Numbered from the stretch's first letter, positions 1 through 13,907 are shown. The stretch is DNA of 64,000 bases from Tillus elongatus (GCA_964006375.1 OZ023265.1:147666393-147730392), one strand, 5' to 3'. The notes: generated by a model not told the origin, from the letters alone. Made by a program: numbers and translations.

Positions 1-427
1 TCTCGCACCGTCGCAAATCGCCGTACGATGCGCAAACAAACAACTCGATTATGTCTCGGACCTCGCTATTTATAAACATTTATACCAAATGAATTTTGAC
101 GCAGATTTATTTAACCCGAATTTAATAAAGTAAACAAGAACATTAGAAATGTCTGTTTTATATCAAATGATTTTTTATGCCATTTTCTTTAAGGTGAATT
201 AAATAAACCAATTAGAAATTACTGCTTCATTACAGCTGTTAAACTGAAAATAAGTATGTGTTTTGCAACAATTATTTTTTCCTGTTATTATCGCAAAACA
301 GTTGACGTTGGTGTAGAGTTCAAATATTTTCATGCTTGAGAAAATACATTTTTATTGAAAGTAAAGGCCCAAAGAAACAGTAGTTTCAAAAATTATCCAA
401 TTTAAACAAGTGTATCTTTCTTTTTCT

Positions 428-1814
428 TCAAGTGCCGTCTCCTCTTAGAAGGTTGGCTATCATCATGGCTATTCTCACTTTTGATGCTGCAGCTCTGAAC
501 AACTCAACGGAACTACAGTTGTACCATTTTCTCAGATTATTTAGCCAGGAAATACGTTTTCTTCCTCTGCTTCTCTTTCCCTGTATCTTTTCCTGCATAA
601 TATTCTGCAACAATTCATATTTCTCTCCTCTAATCACGCGGCCCAGATATTGCAGCTTCCTTACTTTAATTGTGTTCAATATTTCTTTTTCTTTTCTCAT
701 TCTTCCCAGTACCTGCTCATGTCTACCCAACTTATCCTCAAGATCCTTCTATATGACCACATCTCAAATGCCTCCAGTCGATCACTGCATATCTTTCTTT
801 AGCGTCCATGATTCCATCCCATATAGCAACACCGAGAAAACGTAGCATCTCAATATTCTGACTCTTAAGTTGTAAGTTAAGATCTCTACTGCATAACACG
901 CTTCTCATTCTGTTAAATATGGTTCTGGCTTGTCCAATTCTTGATTTAGTTTCTTCAGTGTACTCATTATTTTCATTGACAGTTGTTTCCAGGTACCTGT
1001 ACTTACTGACTTTCTCTACGAGTTCTCCGTTGATCCGTAGGTTTTCCTGTTGCTGAACTGATTTTGTAATGGTCATAAATTTGGTCTTTTTGATATTTAA
1101 GGTAAGTCCGCTCTCCTCGCTACTCGTCACTACTTGATCTACTAAGCTCTGTAAATCTTCTATTGTTTCGGCAATGAGTATGGTGTCGTCTGCATACCGG
1201 ATATTGTTAATGGGTATTCCATTGACCTTTACTCCTATTGTTGTTTCTTTCAGCGCTCTCTGAATGATTTCTTCCGAGTAGAGATTAAATAATAGCGGCG
1301 ATAGTACACATCCTTGCCTTACACCACGTTGTATTTTTACTTCTTCTGAGAGTTCATTGTCCACCTTAATATTAGCCGTCTGGCTGTAGTATAAATTATT
1401 TATTATTCTAATATCTTTCATATCTATATTCTTACTTTTAAGTAACTGAATGAGGTGGTTGTGGCGGACTCTATCAAATGCTTTGTTGTAGTCAAGGAAA
1501 CAGACATACATCGGCTGATTGATGTCCATGCATCTTTTAGTCAACACATTGAAGGCAAACAAGGCTTCTCTTGTTCCCATTGCATTTCTGAAGCCAAATT
1601 GGGTTTCGCTAGTATCTTGTTCTAATTTCCTAAAAATTCTCTGGTGTATTATCTTTAGGAATATTTTGAGAGCATGACTCATTAGACTGATGGTTCGGTG
1701 GTCACTACATTCTTTTGCATTAACCATTTTTTGGTAGTGTAATGAAGGTCGATCTAAGCCATTCGCGGGAAATGATTCCTGTGTTGTGTTAAATAGTTCC
1801 ACCAATATGCCCAT
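428..1814 (-). pseudogene. LINE reverse transcriptase, 5'-truncated and frameshifted
   Basis: Non-LTR retrotransposon polymerase. The 1814-738 frame holds the palm motifs in order: LDYNKAFDRV, RGVRQGCVLSPLLFN and RYADDTILIAE, the last being the catalytic YADD box near 1180-1200. A second frame, 730-428, continues with LQYLGRVIRGEKYELLQ and a basic stretch GKRSRGRKRISWLNNLRKW, a C-terminal signature common in insect endonuclease-reverse transcriptase proteins. A frameshift separates the frames near 735. The N-terminal endonuclease is absent and similarity fades near 1850, so this is a 5'-truncated copy. The tail after the stop is AAGAAAAAGAAAG-like. An RTE-like clade is my guess; RT identity is secure. 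Closest relative in the window is the plus-strand LINE at 52190-54009. Confidence 0.9.
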
Positions 1815-1861
1815 TTGATCTTCTGTGTATACTAGATCGATTTACTATTAAGTCGCCATGC

Positions 1862-3030
1862 ATTAATTATTTTAATAGATTTATTTTTTTGAACAAAGAA
1901 ATTAAAAGGTTTTTTTTTTCAGGAAATTAAGGCTTAATACATAATTTTAAAATACGAATACGCTATGAAGCAATGAGTTGTGAATTTCTTAACACAACAG
2001 TCCGCTTTGGACTTCCTGAAGGTATAAATCCGATATACTAATTTAAACAACCAAAAATATCTCCCCAGCGGGTGACTTTAACATATAGAAATTAAAACTG
2101 ACCCCTAGTATGGGTCCTAAGGGTCCTAGTTCTCGCTTGCTTAAAATATTTTTACGATAATTCGCTAACAGGAGAAAATTTACTTAAACGCTGTAGATAA
2201 CTGTGAAATCAGTGATTATAAAATCAATCTAGTAATTATTTTAAATGATGATCATGATACCTATAACTTGTACATTTTTTTGCAGTGGCTATTAATTAAA
2301 TAGTCGCTTCGCTTTAGATTTTTTTGACGAAAATTGTTCAAAGATAAATCTTGTCAGTTTACATAGAGTAAAATGTTTCAGTGAAAGCAAAATAACTGTT
2401 TACATTTTGTGTTACAGTATAGAAATATGAGCCAAAGTATTTGGCCGTGTATTTAATAAATGCTGGACGGTAGAGTTATACTTTGTATAGTCAACATTTT
2501 CACATAGCTCCATAAAAGTTCTCTTCTCAGTAGTTGTCCTTAAGTTGTATAAAAGTTCTCAGAAAACATACATTTTCATTGAGTTCGAAGTTTGGTTTCC
2601 TCGTAAAACAGGGTTAGTAACTTTATGCAACATTTTCTACGTGTTGCAAATAGTTCTCACTTACCTGCACACAAAGTTTAAGCATCTATTTAAGATAATA
2701 TGGTTAATTTAAGTGTACTAATAAATTTACACAAACCAAAGCCTTTGTTGTTAAAGCTTTATTAACGTGTTTATATCAATAAATTACTACCAGCTATCGG
2801 AATCAATTAATTTATCAGGTATTTTTATACACTCTAATATTAAAGAAATTGAAGTTTGCAATAATTCTTCTTGCGCACATTTGCAATGATTTAAATTTAT
2901 TTATTTAGCACCTTATTAAAGCTGCATCATTTTAACCAGATTATACTTTGTATTTTGAAATTTTAATGCAGACCCACTGCAGAGATAAAATTTCAATAAC
3001 ATTTAAAACCTAAAACGTCCCCAACAACTA
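1862..3030. other. AT-rich DNA, no gene seen
   Basis: No open reading frame of note, no recognised repeat and no RNA gene. Base composition is strongly AT-rich with short homopolymer runs. Confidence 0.5.
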
Positions 3031-3039
3031 GATGTTTAA

Positions 3040-3425
3040 AATTGAAGATAGATTTGTTGTCTAGTAAAAACTGGACATGTTTCGGCTTTTTGACTATCTT
3101 CAAAGACTTTAACATTGCAAGTATTGCAAAGCATTTGTGAGTACGGGAATGATAACGAAAAGTGACATTCCATATAAATCAATTAAAATATATTCTATAG
3201 CATGAGAGATATGTCAAGTCTAAAGTTGAACACACTGACACCTCAGAGACGATCTCCAGTCGGATTTGGGGATTGTGCAGGCTGATGGTCTGTAATCAGA
3301 CTAAAACAAGCGAAGCTTGTTTTCTTTCCGTTTCCTTTCTCATCTTCTTAACATTTTAAAAATGGCTTCAACACAGGAGCCGAAACGTGGAGTTTTAATA
3401 AATTTCAGACGCAGTCCAATCCAAT
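3040..3425. mobile_element. Inverted pair of Penelope-type terminal sequences
   Basis: Two divergently oriented motifs of the type found in Penelope-like element ends. On the minus strand (3105-3071) TTGAAGATAG is followed by GCCGAAACATGTCCAG; on the plus strand (3353-3391) AAAAATGGCTTCA is followed by GGAGCCGAAACG. The CGAAAC box and the preceding purine-rich block resemble the degenerate hammerhead core of Penelope terminal repeats. The middle (3225-3300) and right tail (3391-3425) match parts of 59265-59345 and 59455-59495 in this window, so this is a family. No polymerase is present. Confidence 0.55.
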
Positions 3426-4550
<1,125 letters not shown>

Positions 4551-4637
4551 TATAAATTTTCGAGATTTGGAGTTTTTTACCAGTTGACTCAAAGAGCTAA
4601 AATTCTTTTTTGTTTTGTTATTAAGCCTTTGCTTATA

Positions 4638-5355
4638 CAGGTGATTCATAAGTGGTGAACAAAAATGAAACCCCATGTTTTTTGAACAATTTTAGAGAGG
4701 GTATGTCCTATAAAAAAATCCTATAATGCTTCATTAAAAAGATACAGGGTATTGAAGTTGAATTTCAAAAAAAAAACCCAATTTTTTAAAAAGTAGCACA
4801 TATATTTTGCTTATGGAAGGCGCTTTTCTACCATAACAATTGAATCGGCTAATCGAGCAGTCGCGCGCGTACCCACATGTCATTGGTTATCCCTCAAGAA
4901 AAAACGGTGCAAACTGTGCTCTAAAACACTTACCTGATTCATTGCTTACTCGACAAATAAGCGTCGTACAGAAAATTATCAAGAGAATCATTTTGTTCAT
5001 GAATGAAAGTAAGATTCAAAAAATGAAAAATAAGAAAAAACATCATTGGCGTACCCGTTTTTTTCTTGAGGGATAACCAATGACATGTAGGTACGCGCGC
5101 CACTGCTGGATTAGCCGATTCAATTGTTATGGTAGAATACGCGCCTTCCATAACAGCCTACACATGCGAAGTTTCAGCAAAATATAAGTACTACTTTTTA
5201 AAAAATTGGAAAATTTTATTTTTTGAAATTTAACTTCAACACCCTGTATCTTTTTAATGAAGCATTATAGGAATTTCTTTATAGGACATACCCCCTCTAA
5301 AATTGTTCAAAGAACATGGGGTATCATTTTTGGCCACCACTTATGAATCACCCTG
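4638..5355. mobile_element. Non-autonomous TA-flanked element, long inverted repeats
   Basis: About 718 bp bounded by TA on both sides (4636-4637, 5356-5357). The left end reads CAGGTGATTCATAAGTGGTG and the right end is its complement with one extra G (CACCACTTATGAATCACCCTG trimmed). Arms of roughly 265 bp pair, including the CATGTCATTGGTTATCCCTC block and its complement. TA duplication and a CAG(G) start are typical of Tc1/mariner non-autonomous derivatives. There is no transposase; open frames inside are reflections of the two arms. Confidence 0.9.
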
Positions 5356-5820
5356 TATAACCTTCGGCATTACTCTCAGTAGCTGATGCCTCGATAGCGC
5401 TTTTCAGCTGGAACTCAAATGTTGTGGTATTAGGACCTTGTGATTTTGTAATTGGATTTGGACGTCATTTTCGGCTGAGTTTTAGCTGCTGGAAATAATC
5501 TATTATACATTTCTATTAATTTGATCAAAGCCATTTTGTTACAATTGCATATAATTCTTTCATTTTATTTTGAAATGCCATTGGGTTATTAAGGTACCTG
5601 ACTAAAGAAATCAGGTTAACGCATCCCCCGTCATTAATTTTCTTTTTAGGGTGTTCCAAAAACTTTGTCGCTAAACCGTTTTCCTTCCAGTATAGTTTAT
5701 TAATCAACACGTCCATTATTTCCTCTGGCGTCACGATCGTAGCATCTGTTCCTGATGAAGCCTACCAACAGATGACTTTGATTCCAGAACGCTGATATCA
5801 TTATTTAACATTGAGGGCAT
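5356..5820 (-). other. Unrecognised 69-codon ORF and flanks
   Basis: The minus-strand frame 5734-5525 encodes 69 residues (MTPEEIMDVLINK... to ...ELYAIVTKWL) with a compositionally normal, helix-rich look. The frame can be read about ten residues further upstream without an ATG. I do not recognise the protein; it may be the end of a transposon protein cut by the neighbouring element at 5355. No splice site is convincing. Confidence 0.25.
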
Positions 5821-5930
5821 ATTTAAATCAAACAATGATTCTTGATCGCATTTTTGACTTGTAGGAATCGTTCAACTATCTGCATCATCATGTTTTGGCT
5901 TGTACGTCCATCTAGCAACAAAATCAACCC

Positions 5931-8785
5931 ATTGCCAAACTTGCCTTTTACATGTTTTTGCAGCGTGGTATATTTTAAAAGACTCTTTTGAAATAGTGTG
6001 ACCAAGGTCCGTGTTTCTTGTATAATTTTGTGGGGATGTTAGGAGTATTGCGCATTGGTTGTTAAATCAGGGAGGACCGAACGAACGTGCAGCGGGGCAC
6101 GCAAGAGGGAGGACACAAGCACAACCAAGACGTGATTTCTCGAAATTTTTTCTCATCTCGGGTAAAGCCAGATTTCCCGGGAATTCTCGTATCGAGAAGT
6201 CTCGACCAGAAACGCTAATTTGATTGTAATTGTGTATATACATGAGGAATGCATGTCTGCAATTTGTGCTTGGTCTCTGCTTCTTAGGTAAAGAATTTGT
6301 CTATTTGACAGAAGTTTAATTTTTGGATGAAAAGGAGGCTCTTGTTCTTTTGCTAAGATTATTTCTGTTGGTGTTGACTGCATGACTCAAATGCACATTA
6401 TTATAGCTTTAAGGGAAAGCTTTATATTTATTATGGTACTTTGAATTTTGTGGTGACTGAAAATATCGCTCCAATCCAATCCAGCTTGCTTCATTATAAG
6501 AAATAATATTTTCCAATCCACATTTTGGAATCGTTATTTCAGGTCTACAAAAGCAACAAAGTTATCTTTATTGTTCTTGCTCCTCCTTTATCTTATTGCT
6601 TTCAGTGCCAACACTGCTTTTCTAGCTCCTTGGCCAGATCTAAATCCGAATTGATCTTCATCCAAGCGACACTCAATTTTGATTTGGATTCTATTTTTCA
6701 CTAAGATTAGCAGGATATGCACAACATCAATCGGTACACATACTTTTACATGTTTTTGAAGCGTGATATATTTTAAAGGACTCTTTCTAAATAGTGTGAC
6801 CAAGGTCCGTGTTTCTTGTAAAATTTTGTGAAGATTTTAGGAGTATTGCGCATTGGTTGTTAAATCAGATTCCATCTCGCAGCCGCCAATAGAAATATGA
6901 TTGAAGGACTGGACGAACGTGCAGCGGGGCACGCAAGAGGAGAGGACACAAGCACAATCAAGACGCGATTTCTCGAATTTTTTTCTCATCTCGGGTAAGG
7001 CCAGATTTCCCGGGAATTCTCGCATCGAGAAGTCTCGACCAGAAACGCTAATTTTATTGTAATTTTGTATATACATGAAGGGATGCATGTCTCTGCTTCT
7101 TAGGTTAAGAATTTGTCTATCTGACAGAAGTTTAATTTTTGGATGAAAAGGAGACTCTTGTTCTTTTGCCAAGATTATTTCTGTTGGTTTTGACTGCATG
7201 ACTCAAGTGCACATTCTTATAGCTTTAAGGGAAAGCTTTATATGTATTATGGTACTTTGAATTTTGTGTAGACTCAAAATATCGCTCCAATCCAATCCAG
7301 CTCGCTTCATTATAAGAAATAATATTTTCCAATCCACATTTTGGAATTCTGGTTTCAGGCTTACAAAAGCAATAAACATAGCTTTATTGTTCTTGGGCCT
7401 CCTTTATCTTATTGTTTTCAGTGCCAGCACTGTTTTCTAGCAGGATATGCACAACATCAATCGGTACACATACTTTTACATCTTTTTGAAGCGTGATATA
7501 TTTTAAAGGACCCTTTCAAAATAATGTGACCAAGGTCCGTGTTTCTTGTAAAATTTTTCGAAGATTTTAGGAGTAATGCGCATTGGTTGTAAAATCAGAT
7601 CTCATGTCGCAGGCGTCAATAGAAATATGACTAAAGGACCGGACGAACGTGCAGCAGGGCGCGCAAGAGGGGAGGACACAAGCACAATCAAGACGCTATT
7701 TCTCGAAACTTTTCCTCATCTCGAGTAAGGCCAGATTTCCCGAGAATTCTCGCATCGAGAAGTCTCAACCAGAAACGCTAATTTGATTGTAACTGTGTAT
7801 ATAGATGTGTAATGCATGTCTGCCATTTGGTCTTGGTCTTTGCTTCTTAGGTTAAGAATTTGTCTGTCTGACAGAAGTTTAATTTTTGGATGAAAAGAAG
7901 ACTCTTGTTCTTTTGCTAAAATTATTTCTGTTGGTATTGACTGCATGACTCAAATGCACATTATTATAGCTTTAAGGGAAAGTTTTATATTTATTATGGT
8001 ACTTTGAATTTTGTGGTGACTGAAAATATCGCTCCAATCCAATCCAGCTTGCTTCATTATAAGAAATAATATTTTCCAATACACATTTTGGGATCCTTAT
8101 TTCAGGTCTACAAAAGCAACAAAATTATCTTTATTGTTCTTGGGCCTTCTTTATCTTATTGTTTTCAGTGCCAACACAGCTTCTCTAGCTCCTTGGCCAG
8201 GTCTAAATCCGAATTGATCTTCATCCAAGCGACACTCAATTTTGATTTTGATTCTATTTTTCACTAAGATTAGCAGGATATGCACAACATCAATCGGCAC
8301 ACATACTTTTACATGTTTTTGAAGCGTGATATATTTTAAAAGGACTCTTTCAAAAAAGTGTGAGCAAGGTCCGTGTTTCTTGTAAAATTTTGTGAAGATT
8401 TTAGGAGTAATGCGCATTGGTTGTAAAATCAGATTCCATGTCGCAGGCGTCAATAGAAATATGACTAAAGGACCGGACGAACCTGCAGCAGGGCGCGCAA
8501 GAGGGGAGGACACAAGCACAATCAAGACGCGATTTCTTTTTCTCTTTTCTTTCCAAACCACATTTTGGAATCCTTAGTTCAGGTCTACAAAAGCAACAAA
8601 ATTATCTTTATTGTTCTTGAGCCTCCTTTATATTCTTGTTTTAAGTGCCAAAACTGCTTATCTAGCTCCTTCGCCACGTCCAAATCCGAATTGAACTTCA
8701 TCATAGCGACACTTAATTTTGCTTTTTATTTTATTTTTCACTAAAATTAGCAGAATATACACCACATGAATCGGTACACATACTG
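5931..8785 (-). repeat. Four tandem copies of a block carrying a LINE RT fragment
   Basis: A landmark reading GTATTGCGCATTGGTTGT (or GTAATGCG...) recurs near 6040, 6841, 7573 and 8406, giving units of about 730-830 bp. Each unit on the minus strand carries an RT piece with DEDQFGFR.GQGAR.AVLALK, then FVAFVDL and VDWKILFLIMKQAGLDW (units near 6745-6480, 7475-7280, 8310-8040, 8785-8555). A second shared stretch encodes PTEIILAKEQE..FHPKIKLLS. Unit 4 is internally deleted near 8535-8545. Unit 2-3 borders lack the FGFR block. No unit holds the YADD box, so none could be a functional polymerase. The whole looks like a locally amplified LINE fragment. Confidence 0.85.
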
Positions 8786-8911
8786 CTGATTGTATTTTCG
8801 CAGGTGCAATGTTGGTGACTCACTTGCCTTTAAGTTAATTATACAGTAATTTCATTTATGCAGGTATGTGAAAAAAGTCGCTTAAAGAAATCGAAAACAA
8901 AAAGCAAATAT

Positions 8912-9342
8912 ATAATAATAATAATATTAACAGTTTATTGGACAATAATTACGATAAATTAAATTACAAATAATGCACAGTTAACAATCCAATAAACAAA
9001 GACTCCTAAAAAAGTATTTTTATAGTTGTGCGTGGGCAGACAGTACATGAATATTATAAGACCATAAACAAAACATTGCTACATCATAAACATACATATC
9101 ACAATACATGCATACACAAACATGCATAAACACACGCACGCACGCACACATACATGCATAGACATACACATGCACACGCACACACATCTGTGCATACCTA
9201 CCCATACTTTACAGACCTCCATATTTCCTTACAGGCGCATGTGCACATGTACACCTATCTGCACCTACACACCTCTATTAAAGATTACCTTTATCAGCAA
9301 CTTCTGAACTATCTCTAGCTGTGTATAATAATTTTTCGTAAC
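8912..9342. repeat. (AAT)n and CA-rich simple sequence
   Basis: A short AAT run near 8913-8930 and an imperfect CACA/CACG/CATA tract at about 9090-9200. The His/Thr-rich and Cys/Val-rich open frames here are simply translated simple sequence. Confidence 0.85.
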
Positions 9343-10370
9343 TCAACCCCAGGCTATTATTTCGTATGCTAACAGGGGCTGAACTAATGCGTCATACATA
9401 ATCAATAATTGTCGCCTGCTAACCGAATCTCTGAAAAATTTGAATGTTGGTATTAGCGATCTGAGTTTTTTCTTCAGCGTTTCCTGATGTCTGTTCCACC
9501 TCAAGCCAGAGTCTATCTCTATTCCCAAGTATTTCACCGAAACTGTCGCCTTCATTTCTGTAACCTGGTCCTTCGGTTTCCACTATTATCCCATCATAAT
9601 TGGTCTGTATTTTTCAGAGTGCCTGAAAAACATAATGCTGGTTTCCTCAAAATTTATTCTTAATTTCTTTTCATCACAATAATACATTATTTTGTTAATA
9701 TCTTCCTGTATTACATCTTTCAACCTAAGCCAAGTTTTTCCGGAATATACGAGCGTCGAGTCATCTGCGTTGTTAATGATTTTCCCCCTTGTTTCAACGA
9801 CAAACACTCGTGTACAAGTTGAAAAGAATGGGACCCAACGCCGTTCCCTGCGGAACACCATACTTAATCTCCCTAGGCTGACTACTGACCTCGCCTACAG
9901 CCACACTCTGCAGTCTTCCACTCAGGTAGCTTTTTACCAAAGTATGAACTGGTCCCCTGAATGCAAATCTCCACATAGTATCCAGTAATTCATCGCGACA
10001 AACAGTATCAAAAGCCTTGGTCAGGTCTACAAACACACACGCCATTGGAACTCCCAAATCCATTTTACCATATATTTGTCCAATCAAACCGTCAATGGCG
10101 TCCTGTGTTAACTTATTTTCTCTAAACCCATACTGCTTTTCCGAAAGTAGATGATATTTTTCTGGAAAGGCTGCGACTCTGATTTTTAAATTTTCTTAAA
10201 TATTTTAGCAAAGTTTGACATAAGCGAGATTGGTCGATAATTACAAAGCTTTAACTTGGCGCCGGCCTTATGCAACGGTTTAATTATACTTCTCTTTAAT
10301 GCTGTAGGAAAGAAACCCTGCTATATATGTGGTATGTTAGCAATAATTTTCCTGTCTCCGAAATTTACCT
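9343..10370 (-). pseudogene. Jockey-like LINE reverse transcriptase remnant
   Basis: Reading the minus strand: NYRPISLMSNFAKIFKK and QYGFRENKLTQDAIDGL in broken frames (10330-10090), VFVDLTKAFDTV and YGVPQGTALGPILFNLY (10087-9794), INNADDSTLVYSG (9861-9586 frame), then VKYLGIEIDSGLRWNRH and LIMYDALVQPLLAYEIIAWG (9555-9343). These are RT domain motifs in the correct order. The catalytic box reads NADD rather than YADD/FADD, and at least three frame breaks split the gene, so it is dead. The 5' endonuclease half is missing. A Jockey or CR1 relationship is suggested by the GVPQG box and the LG(I)xID block. Confidence 0.88.
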
Positions 10371-10479
10371 GCGTCGGTATTTTAATTATGTAGGAAGTAA
10401 TGTAAAGAATGATGTAATGAATGTCGTAAGAACAAAAGTACAGAATTATTACACTGAATTACACCCTTTATGTTTGCCA

Positions 10480-10655
10480 GCTCATTTGTTTGCTTTGCTG
10501 TAACATAAAAATTTCAAATTAGACCAAGAAATATGCTGATGGAATCTTTTGTATATGCTGTGCATAATAAATATATTTTTAATTTCCATTTTGAATAGGC
10601 AATGTGGTTGCATTTGAAATTTTTGTGTTTGCTACAGTAAAGCAAACAAATGAGC
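10480..10655. mobile_element. Small MITE, about 176 bp
   Basis: The ends GCTCATTTGTTTGCTTTGCT and AGTAAAGCAAACAAATGAGC are inverted repeats, and pairing resumes further in at AAAATTTCAAAT. Arms are about 40 bp with an unrelated AT-rich middle. No target duplication is obvious, so the superfamily is open. Confidence 0.7.
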
Positions 10656-10828
10656 ATTTATTAAAATAAGAAAAATATATTTTAAATATCGGAAAAATCC
10701 TATTGAGGTTCTTGTTAGATATTAAATGTTTACTGTCGACATTTTATTGGGCGCATTTCTTTAATGAATTATATCGGGTGGCGCAGTGAAAACGAAACAG
10801 ACCGATTTGCGTCCAGATATTTTTTTTA

Positions 10829-13668
10829 CCCTTATGTGGCGGCACAAATAATGCAACGTAAATGGCGGGAGGTGGTACTCGGGTGCCACTGTGCATCTAA
10901 ATAAATGAGGCGTGTCGTGTATCGTATATGTGTGCGACTGCGCGAGCATACCGTAAAAACCACAACAATTTTGCATTTAGTGTGTGTTGTGATTTACTAG
11001 AGAGCAGTTTTAGTGGAAGAAACGGAAATGTCTCGCTTGCAAACCAACACAGGAGGTGGATTTGATGGCGGAGAGTGCAGTGGAGCTTCTAAAAAGTACA
11101 ACACCCGTCGGTCCACTGTTGATTATCTTCTGTACGATTCCAGAGGTCACCTTCAACTATATAAGTATGTTTTATTCTTTGTATGTTATAAATTCATAGT
11201 CTTTATAGTAGATATTATTTAGAAACCTTGCTATTGTGTAATTATTTGTAAGGCCTCCTCTGGCACAAGTTTAGAAAATAACTCCGGGGAACGCAGGATT
11301 TGGTGCTGGAATAATGAGATGTTACAGTCTTAAATTTATATATCTTGGATGTACTGTTATGGTTGTTTTTATCACTTGCTTGCCATAACCCGTGACACCT
11401 CAGCTAACATGCAGCACATTATGCACACAATTATACTCATAACTTTTTTCCCCTTATAATCTAATCTGTTTTCGATACAGAATAACAGATGAACAGATGT
11501 TCAGGGTATGTGAGATGTCTGATGAGGAATTCAGTGAACAATTTGAAGATGATGATGACAAGGATTATGTGCCGCCGGCAAACGATGAAGAATCAGATAT
11601 TGAAGACGTTCGCGCAGGCGAGACGGTTCCTATCGAAAGAGAAGTGGAGGTTGACAGCGACGTAGAGGAGGAGCTAATCCCAGAGGCAGAACATACAACA
11701 TCTCCACCACCAGCTGATGCATATCGGAGTCCGGATTCAACTATCTGGAATAAGACACCATTACCATAATCCCAAACCCGATCGTATAATATTATTCGAG
11801 AGTCAGGTGTGTAATAGTATTCTGTTCTCTCCCAATTTTGATTCTAATTTCCTGTTTGTAAATTTTAGGTGGCCCGAGTCGTACAACAGCTTTGTATACT
11901 CGTGCCGATACATTCAATGCTTTGGTGACACCCGAAATGAAATCGATTATCATAAGGGAGTCAAATCGCAAGGCAAATCAAGTGTATTATGATTTCAATA
12001 AGAATTCACCATCAGCACCAAAACAGTGGAAACGTATCACTTATGAGGAACTTGATGCTTTCTTTGGGATCTTACTAATGGCTGGTGTTCATAAATCTAA
12101 TACTGAACACATTGATGAATTGTGGAAGTCAGACGCCTTACCACTGTACAAAGCAGCAATGAGTAGGGACCGCTTCAAGCAGATTCTTCGCTTTATTAGA
12201 TTTGATAACCCCACAACACGACCAACTAGACTTGAAAATGACAAAGCTGCTGCAATAAGCGACATTTGGTTGCTTCTAAACCAAAATCTCTTGAAGCTTT
12301 ACAAGGCCAATGAACATCTAACTGTTGACGAACAACTCTTCCCCTACCGCGGAAGAACTAAGTTCACTCAGTACATTCCTTCAAAACCTGCCAAGTATGG
12401 CATAAAGGTGTTCTGGGTATGCGATGCAATAACTTTTTATCCGTGTCAAGGCTCAATTTACACAGGAAGGTTGGCAGGCAATGAGCGGCAAGTGAATATT
12501 GGTGAAAAAACTGTGATGCGCTTATGTCAACCTTACAAGGGTTCAGGACGTAATATAACTACCGACAACTTCTTTACATCACTTCATCTTGCTCGCATGC
12601 TTAAATCAGATGGGCTCACTATGGTTGGCACACTAAGGAAGAACAAACCCTATATTCCTAAAGATCTTCTACCTAATAAGGAACGGCCCGCCTTTTCGAC
12701 AATGTTTGCTTTTCATATAGATGCCATGTTATCTTCGTATGTCTCAAGAGCCGTAATCTTATTATCCATAATGCACTCTACAGACGTAGTTGATGACACC
12801 TTCAAGAAAAACCTGGGGTTATTTCTTTTTACAATCAAACTAAGTCAGGTGTAGACATTATGGACAATATGTTGGGAACTTATACCTGCAAAATGCGAAC
12901 AAGTCGGTGGCCGTTAGCTTTTTTTTTTCAACATACTGGATGTAGCAGCTTTGGCTGCCTATGTAATTTACACGGAAAACAATCCCACTTGTTACCAGAG
13001 CACTAATAAAAGGCGAAATTTCCTGAAAGACCTAGCGCGTGACTTGTGTTTGCCTGCTCTGACCCAAAGAAGCGTAAATACAGTTGTATTGTGAAATCGA
13101 TTTACGAAAAACGCCATTGAAAGCGTCCTGGCTGTTTACCTGGAAGTGCCACATAACTCCAATCCTGTGCCTGATCGAGATTCTTCTGGACGCATTTCGG
13201 TGAAAGGTATATGCAAAATATGCTATCGCGGAGACGATAAACTGAAAAGAAAAACTCGCAAGATGTGCGCTGTTTGCAAGAATCCTGTATGCCTCCAGCA
13301 CACGGATCAAAGAGTGCATTGCCTTGAATGCAAGGATAAAACCCCATTTGATATTTGTGAGATTCGTTTGTGAATATAGCAATGAATACAATAAAATATA
13401 TTGAAAGTATAGTCCTTTTTACTGTTTTCTTGTATCAATTACTCAGTGGTACCCTGGTAACACCGTCCGCCACGACTGTGCAAATTTTTTTTCAAGGCAA
13501 AAAAATCGAGTTCTGTATATTCCTAATGTCTAAAATTTACAAGTTGTATATATAATGATCTAGTTGAAGATGTCTTAGAAGCTCGACTTGATTGGGCTTC
13601 TCGAAAATTCAAAATTCCAATTTGTACGCCTTAAAAGTACCCGGGTACCACCGTCAGCCACATAAGGG
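10829..13668 (+). mobile_element. piggyBac-like transposon, 2.84 kb
   Basis: The ends are CCCTTATGTGGCGGC (left) and GCCACATAAGGG (right), inverted. The right side is flanked by TTAA (13669-13672), the left by TTTA (10825-10828), probably a mutated copy of the usual TTAA duplication. Subterminal inverted motifs GGTGGTACTCGGGTGCC (about 10872) and AGTACCCGGGTACCACC (about 13636) add support. The insertion site lies inside the left terminal repeat of a mariner-like element; the equivalent position in its right repeat contains TTAA. One transposase gene lies inside with four visible lesions. Confidence 0.93.
11028..13373 (+). pseudogene. piggyBac transposase, intron-split, four lesions
   Basis: DDD transposase of the DDE_Tnp_1_7 family. 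MSDEEFSEQFEDDDD (ATG 11515) is the typical acidic N-terminus. Catalytic Asp codons lie at 12327 (TVDEQLFPYRGR), 12564 (ITTDNFFTS) and 12854 (GVDIMDNM). A C-terminal cysteine cluster (CKICYR, CAVCKNPVC, HCLECK; 13206-13340) is the usual zinc-binding domain. A 62-bp GT-AG intron (11807-11868) joins the frames exactly. An upstream exon 11028-11164 with a 316-bp intron (11165-11480) would also splice in frame, giving ...LQLYK/ITDEQMF. Lesions: TAA at 11767, a 1-bp indel near 12800-12815, one extra T in the T10 run at 12919-12928, and TGA at 13092. Both stops could be C-to-T changes of CAA and CGA. It cannot make a full protein now. Confidence 0.92.
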
Positions 13669-13907
13669 TTAAGAAACGCTGCAACACGTCAATTTTAATA
13701 TTGAGGGGGACATGTTTTGACATAAAACTCAACTTTGTCACATCAACCCCTTATGGGTGGTGATAACAACCCTTATATTTTAAATAGGGAACATGGGTCA
13801 AGTGTTACATCGTTTGAAAGCTCTTTCTTTTTGAATTGAGCACACTAATTTTTTTGGAAGTTTTATTAACTCGTTTAGAAATTATTCACAGTTGAAGATG
13901 CAAAAAC

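Noticed and set aside
9020..9307. Cys/Val-rich and His/Thr-rich small proteins
   Set aside because: Translated CA-rich simple sequence on the two strands.
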